Shown here piece by piece: positions 48,541 through 57,379 of a stretch of DNA of 64,000 bases; within the stretch, counting starts at the first letter, position 1; the number at the start of each line of letters is the position of its first letter. Below the pieces are notes generated by a model, which was not told the origin of the DNA, made no database searches, and saw only the letters and a program-made list of their open reading frames with translations. The stretch comes from Acinetobacter sp. S54. Lineage in GTDB: Bacteria > Pseudomonadota > Gammaproteobacteria > Pseudomonadales > Moraxellaceae. The stretch spans positions 372,001 through 436,000 of the forward strand of contig NZ_JACVUI010000001.1 of assembly GCF_016624945.1 (NCBI RefSeq), written 5' to 3'. The translations under genes were made by a program, and so were the position numbers.

Positions 48541-50253
48541 TTACATATTTGGATAGTTCGGCCCACCGCCGCCTTCTGGTGTTATCCAAGTAATATTCTG
48601 TGATGGATCTTTAATATCACAGGTTTTACAGTGTACACAGTTGGCTGCATTGATTTGGAAGCGCTTGTTGCCTTCACCTTCGTCTACAATTTCATAAACC
48701 CCAGCAGGACAATAACGCTGTGCAGGCTCATCCCATTTCGGTAAATTTACATTGACTGGAATGGTTGGATCGGTCAGTTTCAAATGTGAAGGCTGATTTT
48801 CTTCATGCACAGTATTAGATACAAATACCGAAGACAAACGATCAAAAGTCAATTTACCATCTGGTTTTGGATAAGTTGGCTTGAAGGTCACTTTGTCTTG
48901 GGTTTTAAGTGCGCTGTAGTCTGGTTGCAAATCATGTAAAGTAAATGGCACTTTAAAAATGTTTTGATCAACAAAGTTAAACGCACCACCGATCCACAAA
49001 CCAAATTTGTGCATCGCAGGGCCAAAGTTACGGCTACGATGTAACTCTTCTTTCAGCCAGCTATTATCAAACTTTTGCGTATAAGCATTCAGTTCTTTAT
49101 CAAAGAAGTCTTCACCTTCGAGCACACGGGCAATGGCTAAATCACCCCCTTTTTCTACTCCACGCGCAATCGCTTCAAATACTGCTTCACCACACAGCAT
49201 GCCTGATTTCATTGCGGTGTGAGATCCCTTGATTTTGGCAAAGTTTAGGAAACCTGCATCGTCACCAATCAGACAGCCACCCGGGAAAGTCAGTTTCGGT
49301 AAGGAGTTTAAACCGCCTTTTACAACTGCACGTGCACCGTAGGAAATACGCTTACCACCTTCCAGATATTGTTTGATAAGCGGATGAGTTTTCCAGCGCT
49401 GCATTTCCATAAATGGGAACATATGTGGATTTTCATAAGATAAATCCACGATCATGCCCAAAGTCACCTGATTGTTTTCAGCGTGATATAACCACCAGCC
49501 ACCAGAAGAACCAGTTTCACTCAGCGGCCAGCCTGAACCATGCATCACCAGACCTTCTTTGTGTTTGGCTGGATCAATTTCCCACAGTTCTTTAATCCCG
49601 ATACCATAATGCTGCGGGTCAGCATTTTGATCCAGATTAAACTTGCTGATCAAGCGTTTACCTAAATGACCGCGGCAGCCTTCAGCAAATAGGGTATATT
49701 TGGCATGTAGTTCATAACCCGGGGCAAAGTTATGCGTTGGTTCGCCATCTTTACCTATGCCCATATCACCCGTTTGTACGCCTTTAACTGTACCATCTTC
49801 ATGATACAGAATTTCAGCGGCAGCAAAGCCAGGGAAAATCGACACTTCCAGTTCTTCGGCCTTTTGACCTAACCAGCGCACGACATTACCTAATGAGATG
49901 ACATAATTGCCATCGTTATGCATGGTTTTAGGTACCATCCAGTGGGGTGCTTCCTGAGATTTTTCATCAGAAAGCAAGAAGTAGGTTTTATCCTCAGTTA
50001 CAGGGACATTTAAAGGTGCACCTTCTTCTTTCCAGTTCGGGAATAGCTCATTGATGGCACGAGGCTCAAGCACTGCACCAGACAGAATATGAGCGCCTAC
50101 TTCAGAACCTTTTTCGACGACGCAGACGGACAGATCGGGTAAATTATTTTCAATCGCAAGTTGGCGAATTTTAATCGCAGCCGATAGACCCGCAGGCCCA
50201 GCACCAACGATCACTACGTCAAACTCCATCGCTTCGCGTTCGATGTGCTCCAT
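48541..50253 (-). CDS. Electron transfer flavoprotein-ubiquinone oxidoreductase
   Basis: 570 residues. Passes electrons from reduced ETF (fatty-acid and amino-acid oxidation) to ubiquinone at the inner membrane. FAD motif VVIVGAGPAGLSAAIKIRQ near the N-terminus, GCRGHLGKRL and GDDAGFLNFAKIKGSHTAMKSG for FAD/ubiquinone domains, and a C-terminal 4Fe-4S ferredoxin domain with CPAGVYEI and NCVHCKTCDIKDP. GAGGAG precedes ATG 50253. The etfBA genes are not in the window. Single-gene unit with its own terminator. Confidence 0.96.
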   Translation of the reverse strand: MEHIEREAMEFDVVIVGAGPAGLSAAIKIRQLAIENNLPDLSVCVVEKGSEVGAHILSGAVLEPRAINELFPNWKEEGAPLNVPVTEDKTYFLLSDEKSQEAPHWMVPKTMHNDGNYVISLGNVVRWLGQKAEELEVSIFPGFAAAEILYHEDGTVKGVQTGDMGIGKDGEPTHNFAPGYELHAKYTLFAEGCRGHLGKRLISKFNLDQNADPQHYGIGIKELWEIDPAKHKEGLVMHGSGWPLSETGSSGGWWLYHAENNQVTLGMIVDLSYENPHMFPFMEMQRWKTHPLIKQYLEGGKRISYGARAVVKGGLNSLPKLTFPGGCLIGDDAGFLNFAKIKGSHTAMKSGMLCGEAVFEAIARGVEKGGDLAIARVLEGEDFFDKELNAYTQKFDNSWLKEELHRSRNFGPAMHKFGLWIGGAFNFVDQNIFKVPFTLHDLQPDYSALKTQDKVTFKPTYPKPDGKLTFDRLSSVFVSNTVHEENQPSHLKLTDPTIPVNVNLPKWDEPAQRYCPAGVYEIVDEGEGNKRFQINAANCVHCKTCDIKDPSQNITWITPEGGGGPNYPNM

Positions 50254-50443
50254 GTAGGACTCCTCATATTGCTAAGGGTGGCAACCGTAACATTACTGCT
50301 TCGGTGCTGCCATGAGTGTTCTTTAATGTCTAGACACAAACAGACAATCGTGTCTTAAATAGTTTGTGGCTAGTATAGTTTCAAACCCTGATCTAGCCAA
50401 TTGGCTGAGTCGTTATATTTTCTCGTCAGCAAGGGCATAAACC

Positions 50444-51070
50444 ATGGTAAATCAAAATCATTCATCTCAAGAGACGAAGCAGACAACATCGTTAGATGAT
50501 AAAAACTTAATGAGTATCGCACAATATCTAAAACATGCACAGCAAAGTCACAAAAGGTCAATTCCCCCTCTTGACCAATGGCACCCAAAGCATTGCGGCA
50601 AAATGGATCTGCTGGTAAAAGCCAATGGAGAATGGTGGCACGAAGGTCAATTGATCAGACGACAGGCACTTTTAGACCTATTTTCTAAAGTGCTTTGGAA
50701 AGAAGAGGGAAAATTTTATTTAAAAACACCTGTTGAGCAGATTGAAATTGAAGTCGAAGACGAACCTTTACTGGTCAATCAGGTTGAACAAATTGAGATT
50801 GAGTCTAAATCTTTTATCCAATTAACCACAACCAATCAGGATGTAGTGATTGTCGATGAATCCCATCCAATTTTTATGCGTGGTTATCCAAATGAAGCAG
50901 GAGATAGCGAATTACGCCCTTATGTTCATGTGCGTTTTGGTATTAATGCCTTGATCCAGCGTGCGGCTTTTTATCACTTAATTGAGTTGGGTAATTTGAC
51001 TGAAAACTCAGATGGCGACACTATTTTAACGTTAAAAAGTGGTGATTTGCTCTTGCATTTAAGCAGTTGA
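50444..51070 (+). CDS. DUF1285 domain protein
   Basis: 208 residues. After a ~40-residue polar N-terminus, WHPKHCGKMDLLVKANGEWWHEGQLIRRQALLDLFSKVLWKEEGKFYLKTPVEQIEIEVEDEPLLV is the DUF1285 core, followed by a second beta domain (RPYVHVRFGINALIQRAAFYHL). Cytoplasmic, function unknown, single-copy in many proteobacteria. The following murI frame overlaps its end, so the two are probably cotranscribed. Confidence 0.87.
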   Translation: MVNQNHSSQETKQTTSLDDKNLMSIAQYLKHAQQSHKRSIPPLDQWHPKHCGKMDLLVKANGEWWHEGQLIRRQALLDLFSKVLWKEEGKFYLKTPVEQIEIEVEDEPLLVNQVEQIEIESKSFIQLTTTNQDVVIVDESHPIFMRGYPNEAGDSELRPYVHVRFGINALIQRAAFYHLIELGNLTENSDGDTILTLKSGDLLLHLSS

Positions 51071-51099
51071 GGTTTAAGCTTAATCTTGAATCTGAGACG

Positions 51100-51987
51100 A
51101 TGGATTTACTCGCAGAAATGACCGCCATACAACCTATTTATTCTGAACTTGATCCAAGACCTAAAGCATCTAAAGATGCACCGATTGGTATTTTTGATTC
51201 AGGAGTCGGCGGCTTAACTATTGCGCAGGAAATCGTCCAGCATTTACCCAATGAACAAATTATTTATTTTGCTGATACTGCGCATGTGCCTTATGGTTCG
51301 CGTTCAGATCAGGAGATCCGACAGTTAACTGCACAAGCGATTGAATGGTTATATCGTCGTGGGTGTAAAATGGCAGTCGTAGCGTGTAATACAGCCTCTG
51401 CGTTTAGTCTGGATTATTTGCGTGAACATTATGGAGAGTCTTTTCCGATAGTGGGCTTAGTGCCTGCATTGAAACCTGCCGTATTGCAGAGTCAGTCTAA
51501 AGTGGTTGCGGTACTCGCCACCCCTGCAACATTTCGCGGACAACTGATTAAAGATGTAATCCAGAACTTTGCCCATCCAGCAGGTGTAAAAGTATTACCT
51601 GTGACCTCTTTGCAACTCGTTCCATTCATTGAGGCAGGACAACAGTTGAGTCCAGCTTGCTTAAATGTTTTACATCAATGTCTGCAACCTGTGATTGATC
51701 AACATGCTGATTCTTTAGTATTAGGTTGTACCCATTATCCATTTTTAAAAGAAGCGATCACCCGCCTTTTTGGGGAAAAACTGACATTAATTGACTCTGG
51801 ATTGGCTGTGGCGCGCCAAACTGCCCGTATTTTGATTAAAAATGAGTTATTATTTGACGAAATTCGTCAGAATCATTTGCAAATTGAATGTTTTGTCAGC
51901 GGAAATAATGCAGATGAGCTAAAGTTTGTGTTAAAACATATGATTAGTGAGCATATTATTTGGCGTATTCAAAATATCGACCGCTAA
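51100..51987 (+). CDS. murI: Glutamate racemase
   Basis: 295 residues from ATG 51100. Makes D-glutamate for peptidoglycan. Motifs: IGIFDSGVGGLTIAQEI (catalytic Asp/Ser of the family), FADTAHVPYGSRS, the first catalytic Cys in VVACNTASAFSLDYLR, and the second in LVLGCTHYPFLKEAI. The frame is open from a TTG at 51067, but ATG 51100 gives the normal domain start, ~30 bp after the DUF1285 gene. Confidence 0.95.
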   Translation: MDLLAEMTAIQPIYSELDPRPKASKDAPIGIFDSGVGGLTIAQEIVQHLPNEQIIYFADTAHVPYGSRSDQEIRQLTAQAIEWLYRRGCKMAVVACNTASAFSLDYLREHYGESFPIVGLVPALKPAVLQSQSKVVAVLATPATFRGQLIKDVIQNFAHPAGVKVLPVTSLQLVPFIEAGQQLSPACLNVLHQCLQPVIDQHADSLVLGCTHYPFLKEAITRLFGEKLTLIDSGLAVARQTARILIKNELLFDEIRQNHLQIECFVSGNNADELKFVLKHMISEHIIWRIQNIDR

Positions 51988-52052
51988 ATGTATGTGAATC
52001 TGATGTAAATGCTTGTGTTTTAAATTTAATTTGGGGATGTGTATATTCATTG

Positions 52053-52098
52053 CATCACAGGGAACGTGATGAGGAATATAATGTTTTAGGGGATAACC
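52053..52098 (+). promoter_or_regulatory. GGA-rich hairpin leader of the DUF4062 gene, possible CsrA target
   Basis: CATCAC (52053-52058) pairs with GTGATG (52066-52071), placing AGGGAAC in the loop. AGGA follows immediately, and GGGGA forms the ribosome-binding site 6 nt before ATG 52099. Three GGA elements within ~40 nt of the start, one in a hairpin loop and one in the Shine-Dalgarno, is the pattern of CsrA/RsmA-repressed leaders. No binding data. Confidence 0.35.
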
Positions 52099-53124
52099 AT
52101 GCTGGATAAGCGTTATCAGGTCTTTATTTCAACTTCTGGTGCAGATATGCAACCAGAACGTATGGTGTTAGCACAAACACTGATTGGAATGGGATTTTTT
52201 TCATGGGGGCTAGAGCAGCGCACGCCACTGAGCACGGCTATTGCACGTCGTCAGATTGACGATTGTGATTATGTGGTCTTGCTATTGGGCAGTCAGTATG
52301 GGGAACAATCTGTTTCAGGTGTAAGTTATATGCACCTCGAATATATTTATGCAGTAACTAAGCAAAAACCGATTATTGTATTTATGCATGAGGCTCCTGA
52401 AAGCCGGGATGCTGCATTACAAGATACTAAATCTGAATTAAAAGAAAAATTTAGTGAGTTTCGTAAACAACTTCAACAGGAAGTTGATCAGGTTTTTTGT
52501 TATCGCAGCTTACGGGATTTGGAGTTGGCTGTACGCTTTAATATGTCGCAAATGCTTGAGCGTTATCCTGTATCGGGTTGGGTGAGACCACAAAACACAC
52601 AGGTTTTGCAAGATGAAATTGATAGCCTGCGAGCCAAAGTCACCCGTTTGGAAACTGAGCTGGGTAAGCGAGAAAATGACCCACTTGTTGTCATGCCAAA
52701 AGTTTATACCAACGAAATCTATTCTTTTGAATATCGAGTTCATGCTTATCAGGATGGTAATTTTCAGGAACTTAAACCTGAACGTAAGTTGAGCTGGTTG
52801 CAAATATTATCCATATTAAGTGTGGTTTTTAAAATCCCAACGCCAGAGGAATATTTTTCCAAACGAATTAATGATTATCTCAACGAAACAGGGCTAGAAG
52901 ATGCGCGATTGGTGTTGCCTCGTGCCCATGCGGTAGCACGATCACAAATCAATATTCGCGCTTTGCATCATATTAAAATGCAGATGCGTCAAAATGATTG
53001 GATTGTTCCCACAGGTCGAGATGAAAGACAGCGGTTATTATGGCAAATGACTCCAAAAGCTTTAAAATTACTAGAGAGTTATGCGACTGAAAACAATCGT
53101 GCTTCTCAGGTAAAAACAAACTGA
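52099..53124 (+). CDS. DUF4062 domain protein
   Basis: 341 residues. The N-terminal KRYQVFISTSGADMQPERMVLAQTLIGMG, then YVVLLLGSQYGEQSVSGVSYMHLEYIYAVTKQKPIIVFMHE, is the DUF4062 domain, a Rossmann-like fold often found at the N-terminus of NTPase signalling and defence proteins. Here it is followed by a coiled coil (about residues 170-195) and a ~130-residue C-terminal domain I do not recognise, rich in Arg/His and probably helical. No NTPase or nuclease motif is seen. It sits between murI and hemH, a housekeeping context. The GGA-rich leader is annotated separately. Confidence 0.8.
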   Translation: MLDKRYQVFISTSGADMQPERMVLAQTLIGMGFFSWGLEQRTPLSTAIARRQIDDCDYVVLLLGSQYGEQSVSGVSYMHLEYIYAVTKQKPIIVFMHEAPESRDAALQDTKSELKEKFSEFRKQLQQEVDQVFCYRSLRDLELAVRFNMSQMLERYPVSGWVRPQNTQVLQDEIDSLRAKVTRLETELGKRENDPLVVMPKVYTNEIYSFEYRVHAYQDGNFQELKPERKLSWLQILSILSVVFKIPTPEEYFSKRINDYLNETGLEDARLVLPRAHAVARSQINIRALHHIKMQMRQNDWIVPTGRDERQRLLWQMTPKALKLLESYATENNRASQVKTN

Positions 53125-53132
53125 ACATTCAT

Positions 53133-53141
53133 TTATCCACA
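53133..53141 (+). other. Perfect DnaA-box sequence upstream of hemH
   Basis: TTATCCACA, 58 bp upstream of the hemH start. One of three perfect copies noticed in the window. Confidence 0.35.
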
Positions 53142-53198
53142 CGCGTAAAACTGTTAAAGTAAGACATTCGAGATATTTTCTTCATGATGGAAACATAA

Positions 53199-54215
53199 AT
53201 GTCTGTTGCTGCATCCAAGCCAAAAGTGACCGTTATTTTAGCCAATTTGGGAACACCTGATGCAGCCACTATTCCCGCCGTACGACAGTTTTTAAAGCAA
53301 TTCTTGTCCGATCAGCGTGTGATCGAAATTCCTAAACTGTTGTGGCAGATTATTTTGCGCTGTTTTGTTTTACCTTTTCGTCCTAGGCGTGTGGCACATG
53401 CGTATGCGAGTGTATGGCGTGCCGACTCTCCGATGCGGGAAATCCTATTCGCACAAACAGCAGTTTTAAAGCATGAATTGATAGAAAGATATCCTCAATT
53501 TGATGTGAGTGTGGTTCCAGCGATGACTTATGGCCAACCTGGCATTACGTCTTTATTGCAAAAACTTGCACAAAACCCTCAGGATCATATTATTTTACTG
53601 CCCTTATTCCCGCAATATTCTGCTACCTCCACAGCCCCTCTTTATGATGCTTTTGCCAGATGGATTCCTGAGCAACGTAACCTACCTGGCTTAACGATTG
53701 TTAAAGAATACTACCGTCATCCTTTATTTATTCAGGCTTTGGTGCAGAGTATTCAGGATTTTCAAGCTCAACATGGAGTACCTGAAAAACTGCTGATGTC
53801 CTTTCATGGCATTCCCCAGCCTTATGCAGATAAAGGGGATCCTTATGCTGATCAATGTCGGGAAACCGCTCGCTTGGTTGCTCAAGCGATGGGACTAGCG
53901 CCCGATCAGTGGGCAATTAGTTTTCAGTCACGTTTTGGCAAGCAGGAGTGGGTTAAGCCTTATACTGATGAATTGCTTTCACAATGGGCAGAGCAGGGCG
54001 TAAAATCTGTACAGATTCTGAGTCCAGCCTTTTCCGCAGATTGTCTGGAAACTTTAGAAGAGCTTGCCATTCAAAATGCCGAATTGTTCTTAAAAGCTGG
54101 TGGAGAGTCTTACCAATATATTCCTGCGTTGAATGATTCAAATGCACATTTACAGTTGCTTCGCCAATTACTCCAAGCACATTTGAGTGCGCTTGAAATT
54201 ACCTTAGCCCATTAA
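53199..54215 (+). CDS. hemH: Ferrochelatase
   Basis: 338 residues. Inserts Fe2+ into protoporphyrin IX, the last step of heme synthesis. [26 protein letters not shown] start, [37 protein letters not shown], the catalytic His in [23 protein letters not shown], and the acidic face in [21 protein letters not shown]. All family motifs are present. The downstream gene starts 25 bp after. Confidence 0.96.
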   Translation: MSVAASKPKVTVILANLGTPDAATIPAVRQFLKQFLSDQRVIEIPKLLWQIILRCFVLPFRPRRVAHAYASVWRADSPMREILFAQTAVLKHELIERYPQFDVSVVPAMTYGQPGITSLLQKLAQNPQDHIILLPLFPQYSATSTAPLYDAFARWIPEQRNLPGLTIVKEYYRHPLFIQALVQSIQDFQAQHGVPEKLLMSFHGIPQPYADKGDPYADQCRETARLVAQAMGLAPDQWAISFQSRFGKQEWVKPYTDELLSQWAEQGVKSVQILSPAFSADCLETLEELAIQNAELFLKAGGESYQYIPALNDSNAHLQLLRQLLQAHLSALEITLAH

Positions 54216-54240
54216 GCCATTTTTCTGCCAGAGGTTGTTT

Positions 54241-54885
54241 ATGCTGCAAGTTAAAATCGTTCCTGTGACTGCTTTTGCTCAAAACTGTTCTATTCTTTGG
54301 GACATTGAAACTAAAGAAGCAGTTTTGATTGATGCAGGCGGCGATGCAGATAAGCTCAAACAAGAAGTGGATGCTTTAGGGCTGCAAGTTAAAGCTCTTT
54401 GGTTGACACACGGACATCTGGATCATGCCGGTGCGGTGGGTGAGTTATCCAGAATCTGGGATATTCCAGTGATTGGGCCACATCAGGAGGATAAATTCTG
54501 GTTAGACATGATTCAGGAGGTTTCCGCACGTTACGGTTTTCCTATTCCAGAACCTGTACATGTTAATCAATGGCTGGAAGGTGGCGAAGTTTTGGCATTA
54601 GGTACGCACCAGTTTGAAGTACGTTTTGCACCTGGACATACACCAGGTCACGTGATGTTTTATAATCCCCAACATGCTTTGTTATGGACAGGGGACGTGT
54701 TGTTTAAAGGTTCGATTGGTCGTACTGATTTTCCGAAAGGAAATCACCAGCAATTATTAGATTCGATCCAGCGTGAATGTTTTAGCTTACCTGATGATAC
54801 CCAGTTCATTTCAGGGCATGGGCCTATGAGCAGCATCGGTTATGAAAAACAGTTTAATCCTTTTGTTGCGGGTAAGGCGGGTTAG
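54241..54885 (+). CDS. Metallo-beta-lactamase fold hydrolase, glyoxalase II type (GloC/YcbL-like)
   Basis: 214 residues. Zinc ligands THGHLDHAG (His57, His59, Asp61, His62), the next His in APGHTPGHVMFY, the bridging Asp in WTGDVLFKGSIGRTDF and the last His in FISGHGPMSSIG. It lacks the C-terminal glutathione domain of GloB, and the length matches type II glyoxalase GloC. Expected to hydrolyse S-lactoylglutathione or similar thioesters. ATG 54241 chosen: GAGG lies ~8 nt upstream. Confidence 0.88.
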   Translation: MLQVKIVPVTAFAQNCSILWDIETKEAVLIDAGGDADKLKQEVDALGLQVKALWLTHGHLDHAGAVGELSRIWDIPVIGPHQEDKFWLDMIQEVSARYGFPIPEPVHVNQWLEGGEVLALGTHQFEVRFAPGHTPGHVMFYNPQHALLWTGDVLFKGSIGRTDFPKGNHQQLLDSIQRECFSLPDDTQFISGHGPMSSIGYEKQFNPFVAGKAG

Positions 54886-54899
54886 AGGATACTAAATAA

Positions 54900-54935
54900 A
54901 TAGGACAATGACTGAACTTGCAATCATTGTCCTAT
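54900..54935. terminator. Perfect 12-bp hairpin between convergent genes
   Basis: ATAGGACAATGA pairs with TCATTGTCCTAT around a 12-nt loop. The T tract is weak on both sides (TATTTATTT on the minus strand). It likely ends the GloC-like transcript and the small membrane protein transcript. Confidence 0.65.
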
Positions 54936-54938
54936 GGG

Positions 54939-55115
54939 TCAGGAATGAAATAAACTATGAAATCGTTGTTTGGCTTCCCATGCGACTAAACCACTTGCAG
55001 CAGCAAACAGTAAAGCAATCACAAATAAAACGCCGTCCGAAGCGATAAGGCCTAAAACAAGGAAGATCAAACAGCAAATAGCAAAAGCGCCAAAAAGTAT
55101 TCTCAATAAAATCAT
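54939..55115 (-). CDS. 58-residue two-helix membrane protein
   Basis: A short open frame on the minus strand: ATG 55115, stop at 54939. Two hydrophobic segments (MILLRILFGAFAICCLIFLV and GVLFVIALLFAAASGLVAW) are separated by GLIASD, with a basic tail EAKQRFHSLFHS. GGAGAA lies 6 nt upstream of the ATG. A clean ribosome-binding site, two well-formed helices with positive ends and a hairpin just downstream support it as real. Family unknown. Confidence 0.6.
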   Translation of the reverse strand: MILLRILFGAFAICCLIFLVLGLIASDGVLFVIALLFAAASGLVAWEAKQRFHSLFHS

Positions 55116-55251
55116 CCAAATTCTCCTATAAAGAGAAGATTTGTATTATTGACAAGTATTTTAGGCGCTGTATGTTTAATTTTGTTTACAAATCACACGA
55201 TTTTAGAAGAATTTTGCAACTAAATATAATGGATATTGATTAAAATTTAAC

Positions 55252-55440
55252 TCAGTCATCGTAATCATCAGGACGGCCATTTCCTGAGCTAGGCGCATCT
55301 TGAGTTTGTAATTTATAGTCTTCGTTTGCCCAAGCACCTAGATCAATCAGTTTGCAACGCTCTGAACAAAAGGGACGAAACTCATTGTCTTCCCATACAG
55401 ATGGTTCGCCGCAACGTGGACAGGGAAATGTGCGTGGCAT
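55252..55440 (-). CDS. yacG: DNA gyrase inhibitor YacG (zinc-binding)
   Basis: 62 residues. Four zinc cysteines: CPRC near the start and CSERC at about residues 25-29 ([16 protein letters not shown]), followed by an acidic tail ending DDYDD, the YacG pattern. In E. coli it binds GyrB and blocks DNA binding. The usual neighbours (coaE, pilD) are not adjacent here. Confidence 0.92.
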   Translation of the reverse strand: MPRTFPCPRCGEPSVWEDNEFRPFCSERCKLIDLGAWANEDYKLQTQDAPSSGNGRPDDYDD

Positions 55441-55536
55441 AGTAAAATCCTCAAATTCGTTATCAAGATATTAGGCAAAGCTTAAATCACTTGTTAGACT
55501 TAGCCTGATTTCAATACCTAGTTTGAATAGTTTGCT

Positions 55537-56175
55537 GTGATTATTTCGATTCGTCAATTTCAAGCCCAGCGTATGCAGGCACCTCGTGACTTTAATCCAA
55601 TTGAAAATACACCGATTTGTGTAGAAATTGGGGCGGGTAAGGGTAAACATGCATTGCTATTTAGTGAACAACATCCAGAACAAACATTATTTGCAATTGA
55701 GCGAACCAAAGAAAAATTTTTGGCGATGCAGAAACAACAAGAATTGGAACGACGAGATAATTTATGTCCGATTCATGCAGATGCTTTACCGTGGATGGTA
55801 CATGCGCTTTATCCGCAGCAAGTACAACAGTTTTTTATTCTTTACCCTAATCCTGAGCCGCATAACCCTGCCCAGCGCTGGTTAAATATGCCTTTTTTTG
55901 AGTTTTTACTTTCACGTTTAACACCACGAGGTACGATTACTTTAGCCAGTAATATTCCGGGTTATATTGATGAAGCAGAACAACAAGTACAGCAACTTTG
56001 GCACTTGCCTTATGTAAAACAACAAATTGAATCTGATTCGGCACGGACACATTTTGAGATCAAATATCTTGAACGTGGTGAGTTATGCCAACAATTATTG
56101 ATAACCAAACCTGTCGACTATTGCACCCGTTTTGATGGATTTATGCCATTACTAGGACACAATCATGCCGAATAA
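55537..56175 (+). CDS. TrmB-like SAM-dependent methyltransferase
   Basis: 212 residues. CVEIGAGKGKHALLFSEQHPEQTLFAIERTKEKFLAM is a SAM-binding motif like that of tRNA (guanine-N7)-methyltransferase, and QQFFILYPNPEPHNPAQRWLNMPFFEFLLSRLTPRGTITLASNIPGY matches the TrmB PxPWPKxRHxxxR region, but the Trp/Lys-Arg residues are replaced (NPEPHNPAQRW). It may be a divergent paralogue acting on another RNA. Start is a GTG (55537). It overlaps the next gene by 11 bp. Confidence 0.75.
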   Translation: MIISIRQFQAQRMQAPRDFNPIENTPICVEIGAGKGKHALLFSEQHPEQTLFAIERTKEKFLAMQKQQELERRDNLCPIHADALPWMVHALYPQQVQQFFILYPNPEPHNPAQRWLNMPFFEFLLSRLTPRGTITLASNIPGYIDEAEQQVQQLWHLPYVKQQIESDSARTHFEIKYLERGELCQQLLITKPVDYCTRFDGFMPLLGHNHAE

Positions 56176-57379
56176 GCAGATCGTGATTGTTGGGGCAGGT
56201 CCCGCAGGTCTGGCATGTGCTGAGATTTTATCCGAACTGGGTGATTACCACATTACTGTTTACGAACAAAAACCATCAGCGGCGCGTAAATTTTTAATGG
56301 CAGGCAAAACCGGTCTAAATATTAGTCATGTTGAAGATTTAGACATTTTTATTTCGCGTTACGACCATGCTGAATGGTTACGCCCGATGATTAAACTTTG
56401 CAATGCTGAGACGATTCAGGCATGGATGAAAGGTTTGGGGATTGAATCCTATATAGGTAGTTCAGGGCGGATTTTTCCCAATGAAATGAAAGCTGCGCCA
56501 TTGTTACGCGCATGGCTCAAACGTTTACAGGAACGCGGCGTTAAGTTTTTCTATCGCCATCAAGTAATGACGATGAACTCACTTGAATTAACCGTATTGG
56601 ACCTATCACATCAGCAGCAACATACATTAAAAGCCGATGCGATCATACTGGCTTGTGGTGCTGTTTCATGGCCGCAATTGGGCAGTGATGGTCAATGGCA
56701 ACACTGGCTTGATCCTTGTGTTATTCAACCATTTAGCGCAAGTAATGTCGGTGTTCTGGTTAAGTGGTCAAGGTATTTGCAGCCAATTTTTGGACAGCCC
56801 TTGAAGCGTATCAAGGCATGGGCTGAAGGGCGAACCCCGCAGTTTGGTGAAATGGTTATCAGCCATTATGGACTTGAAGGCGGTTTGGTTTATCGGTGTA
56901 ATCGTGATTTGCGTGAAACCATGAAAATTCAGAACTCAACGATTTTATATCTGGATTTACTTCCTGATTGGGATCAAACCCAGATTCTACACAAATTACA
57001 ACAAGGCAAAAAACAGTCTTTAAATACGTTATGGCAAAAGATTGGGCTGGATAAAACTAAAATTGCCTTAATCCGTGATGTAGTAAGCAAAGCAGACTGG
57101 AATGATGCGCTAAAAATGGCTCAACATATCAAACAACTTGTTATTCAGATACACGGCTTGCGTCCTGTTGAAGAAGCAATTAGCTGTGCAGGAGGAGTTC
57201 GGTTAGAGGCACTTGATAAAGATCTGATGCTAAAAAACAGCCCTCATATTTTTGCTTGTGGTGAAATGCTGGATTGGGATGCGCCGACAGGGGGGTATTT
57301 GTTGACGGCCTGTTTAGCGACAGGCCGATGGGCAGGCGCGGGTGTACATCAAAGACTTAATGCACCTGAAAAAAGTTGA
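56165..57379 (+). CDS. HI0933/YhiN-like flavoprotein (TIGR03862 type)
   Basis: 404 residues. FAD-binding N-terminus IVIVGAGPAGLACAEILSELG, then KFLMAGKTGLNISHVEDL (the HI0933 signature GKTGLN), SSGRIFPNEMKAAPLLRAWLKRL, and the C-terminal CGEMLDWDAPTGGYLLTACLATGRWAG. A conserved oxidoreductase without a settled role. Translationally coupled to the methyltransferase (ATG inside its last codons), and its 3' end overlaps the convergent TetX-like gene by 23 bp. Confidence 0.88.
   Translation: MPNKQIVIVGAGPAGLACAEILSELGDYHITVYEQKPSAARKFLMAGKTGLNISHVEDLDIFISRYDHAEWLRPMIKLCNAETIQAWMKGLGIESYIGSSGRIFPNEMKAAPLLRAWLKRLQERGVKFFYRHQVMTMNSLELTVLDLSHQQQHTLKADAIILACGAVSWPQLGSDGQWQHWLDPCVIQPFSASNVGVLVKWSRYLQPIFGQPLKRIKAWAEGRTPQFGEMVISHYGLEGGLVYRCNRDLRETMKIQNSTILYLDLLPDWDQTQILHKLQQGKKQSLNTLWQKIGLDKTKIALIRDVVSKADWNDALKMAQHIKQLVIQIHGLRPVEEAISCAGGVRLEALDKDLMLKNSPHIFACGEMLDWDAPTGGYLLTACLATGRWAGAGVHQRLNAPEKS

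Noticed and set aside
52099..53124. Defence island around the DUF4062 gene
   Set aside because: Neighbours on both sides are murI and hemH; no nuclease, NTPase, toxin or restriction gene is present in the window.
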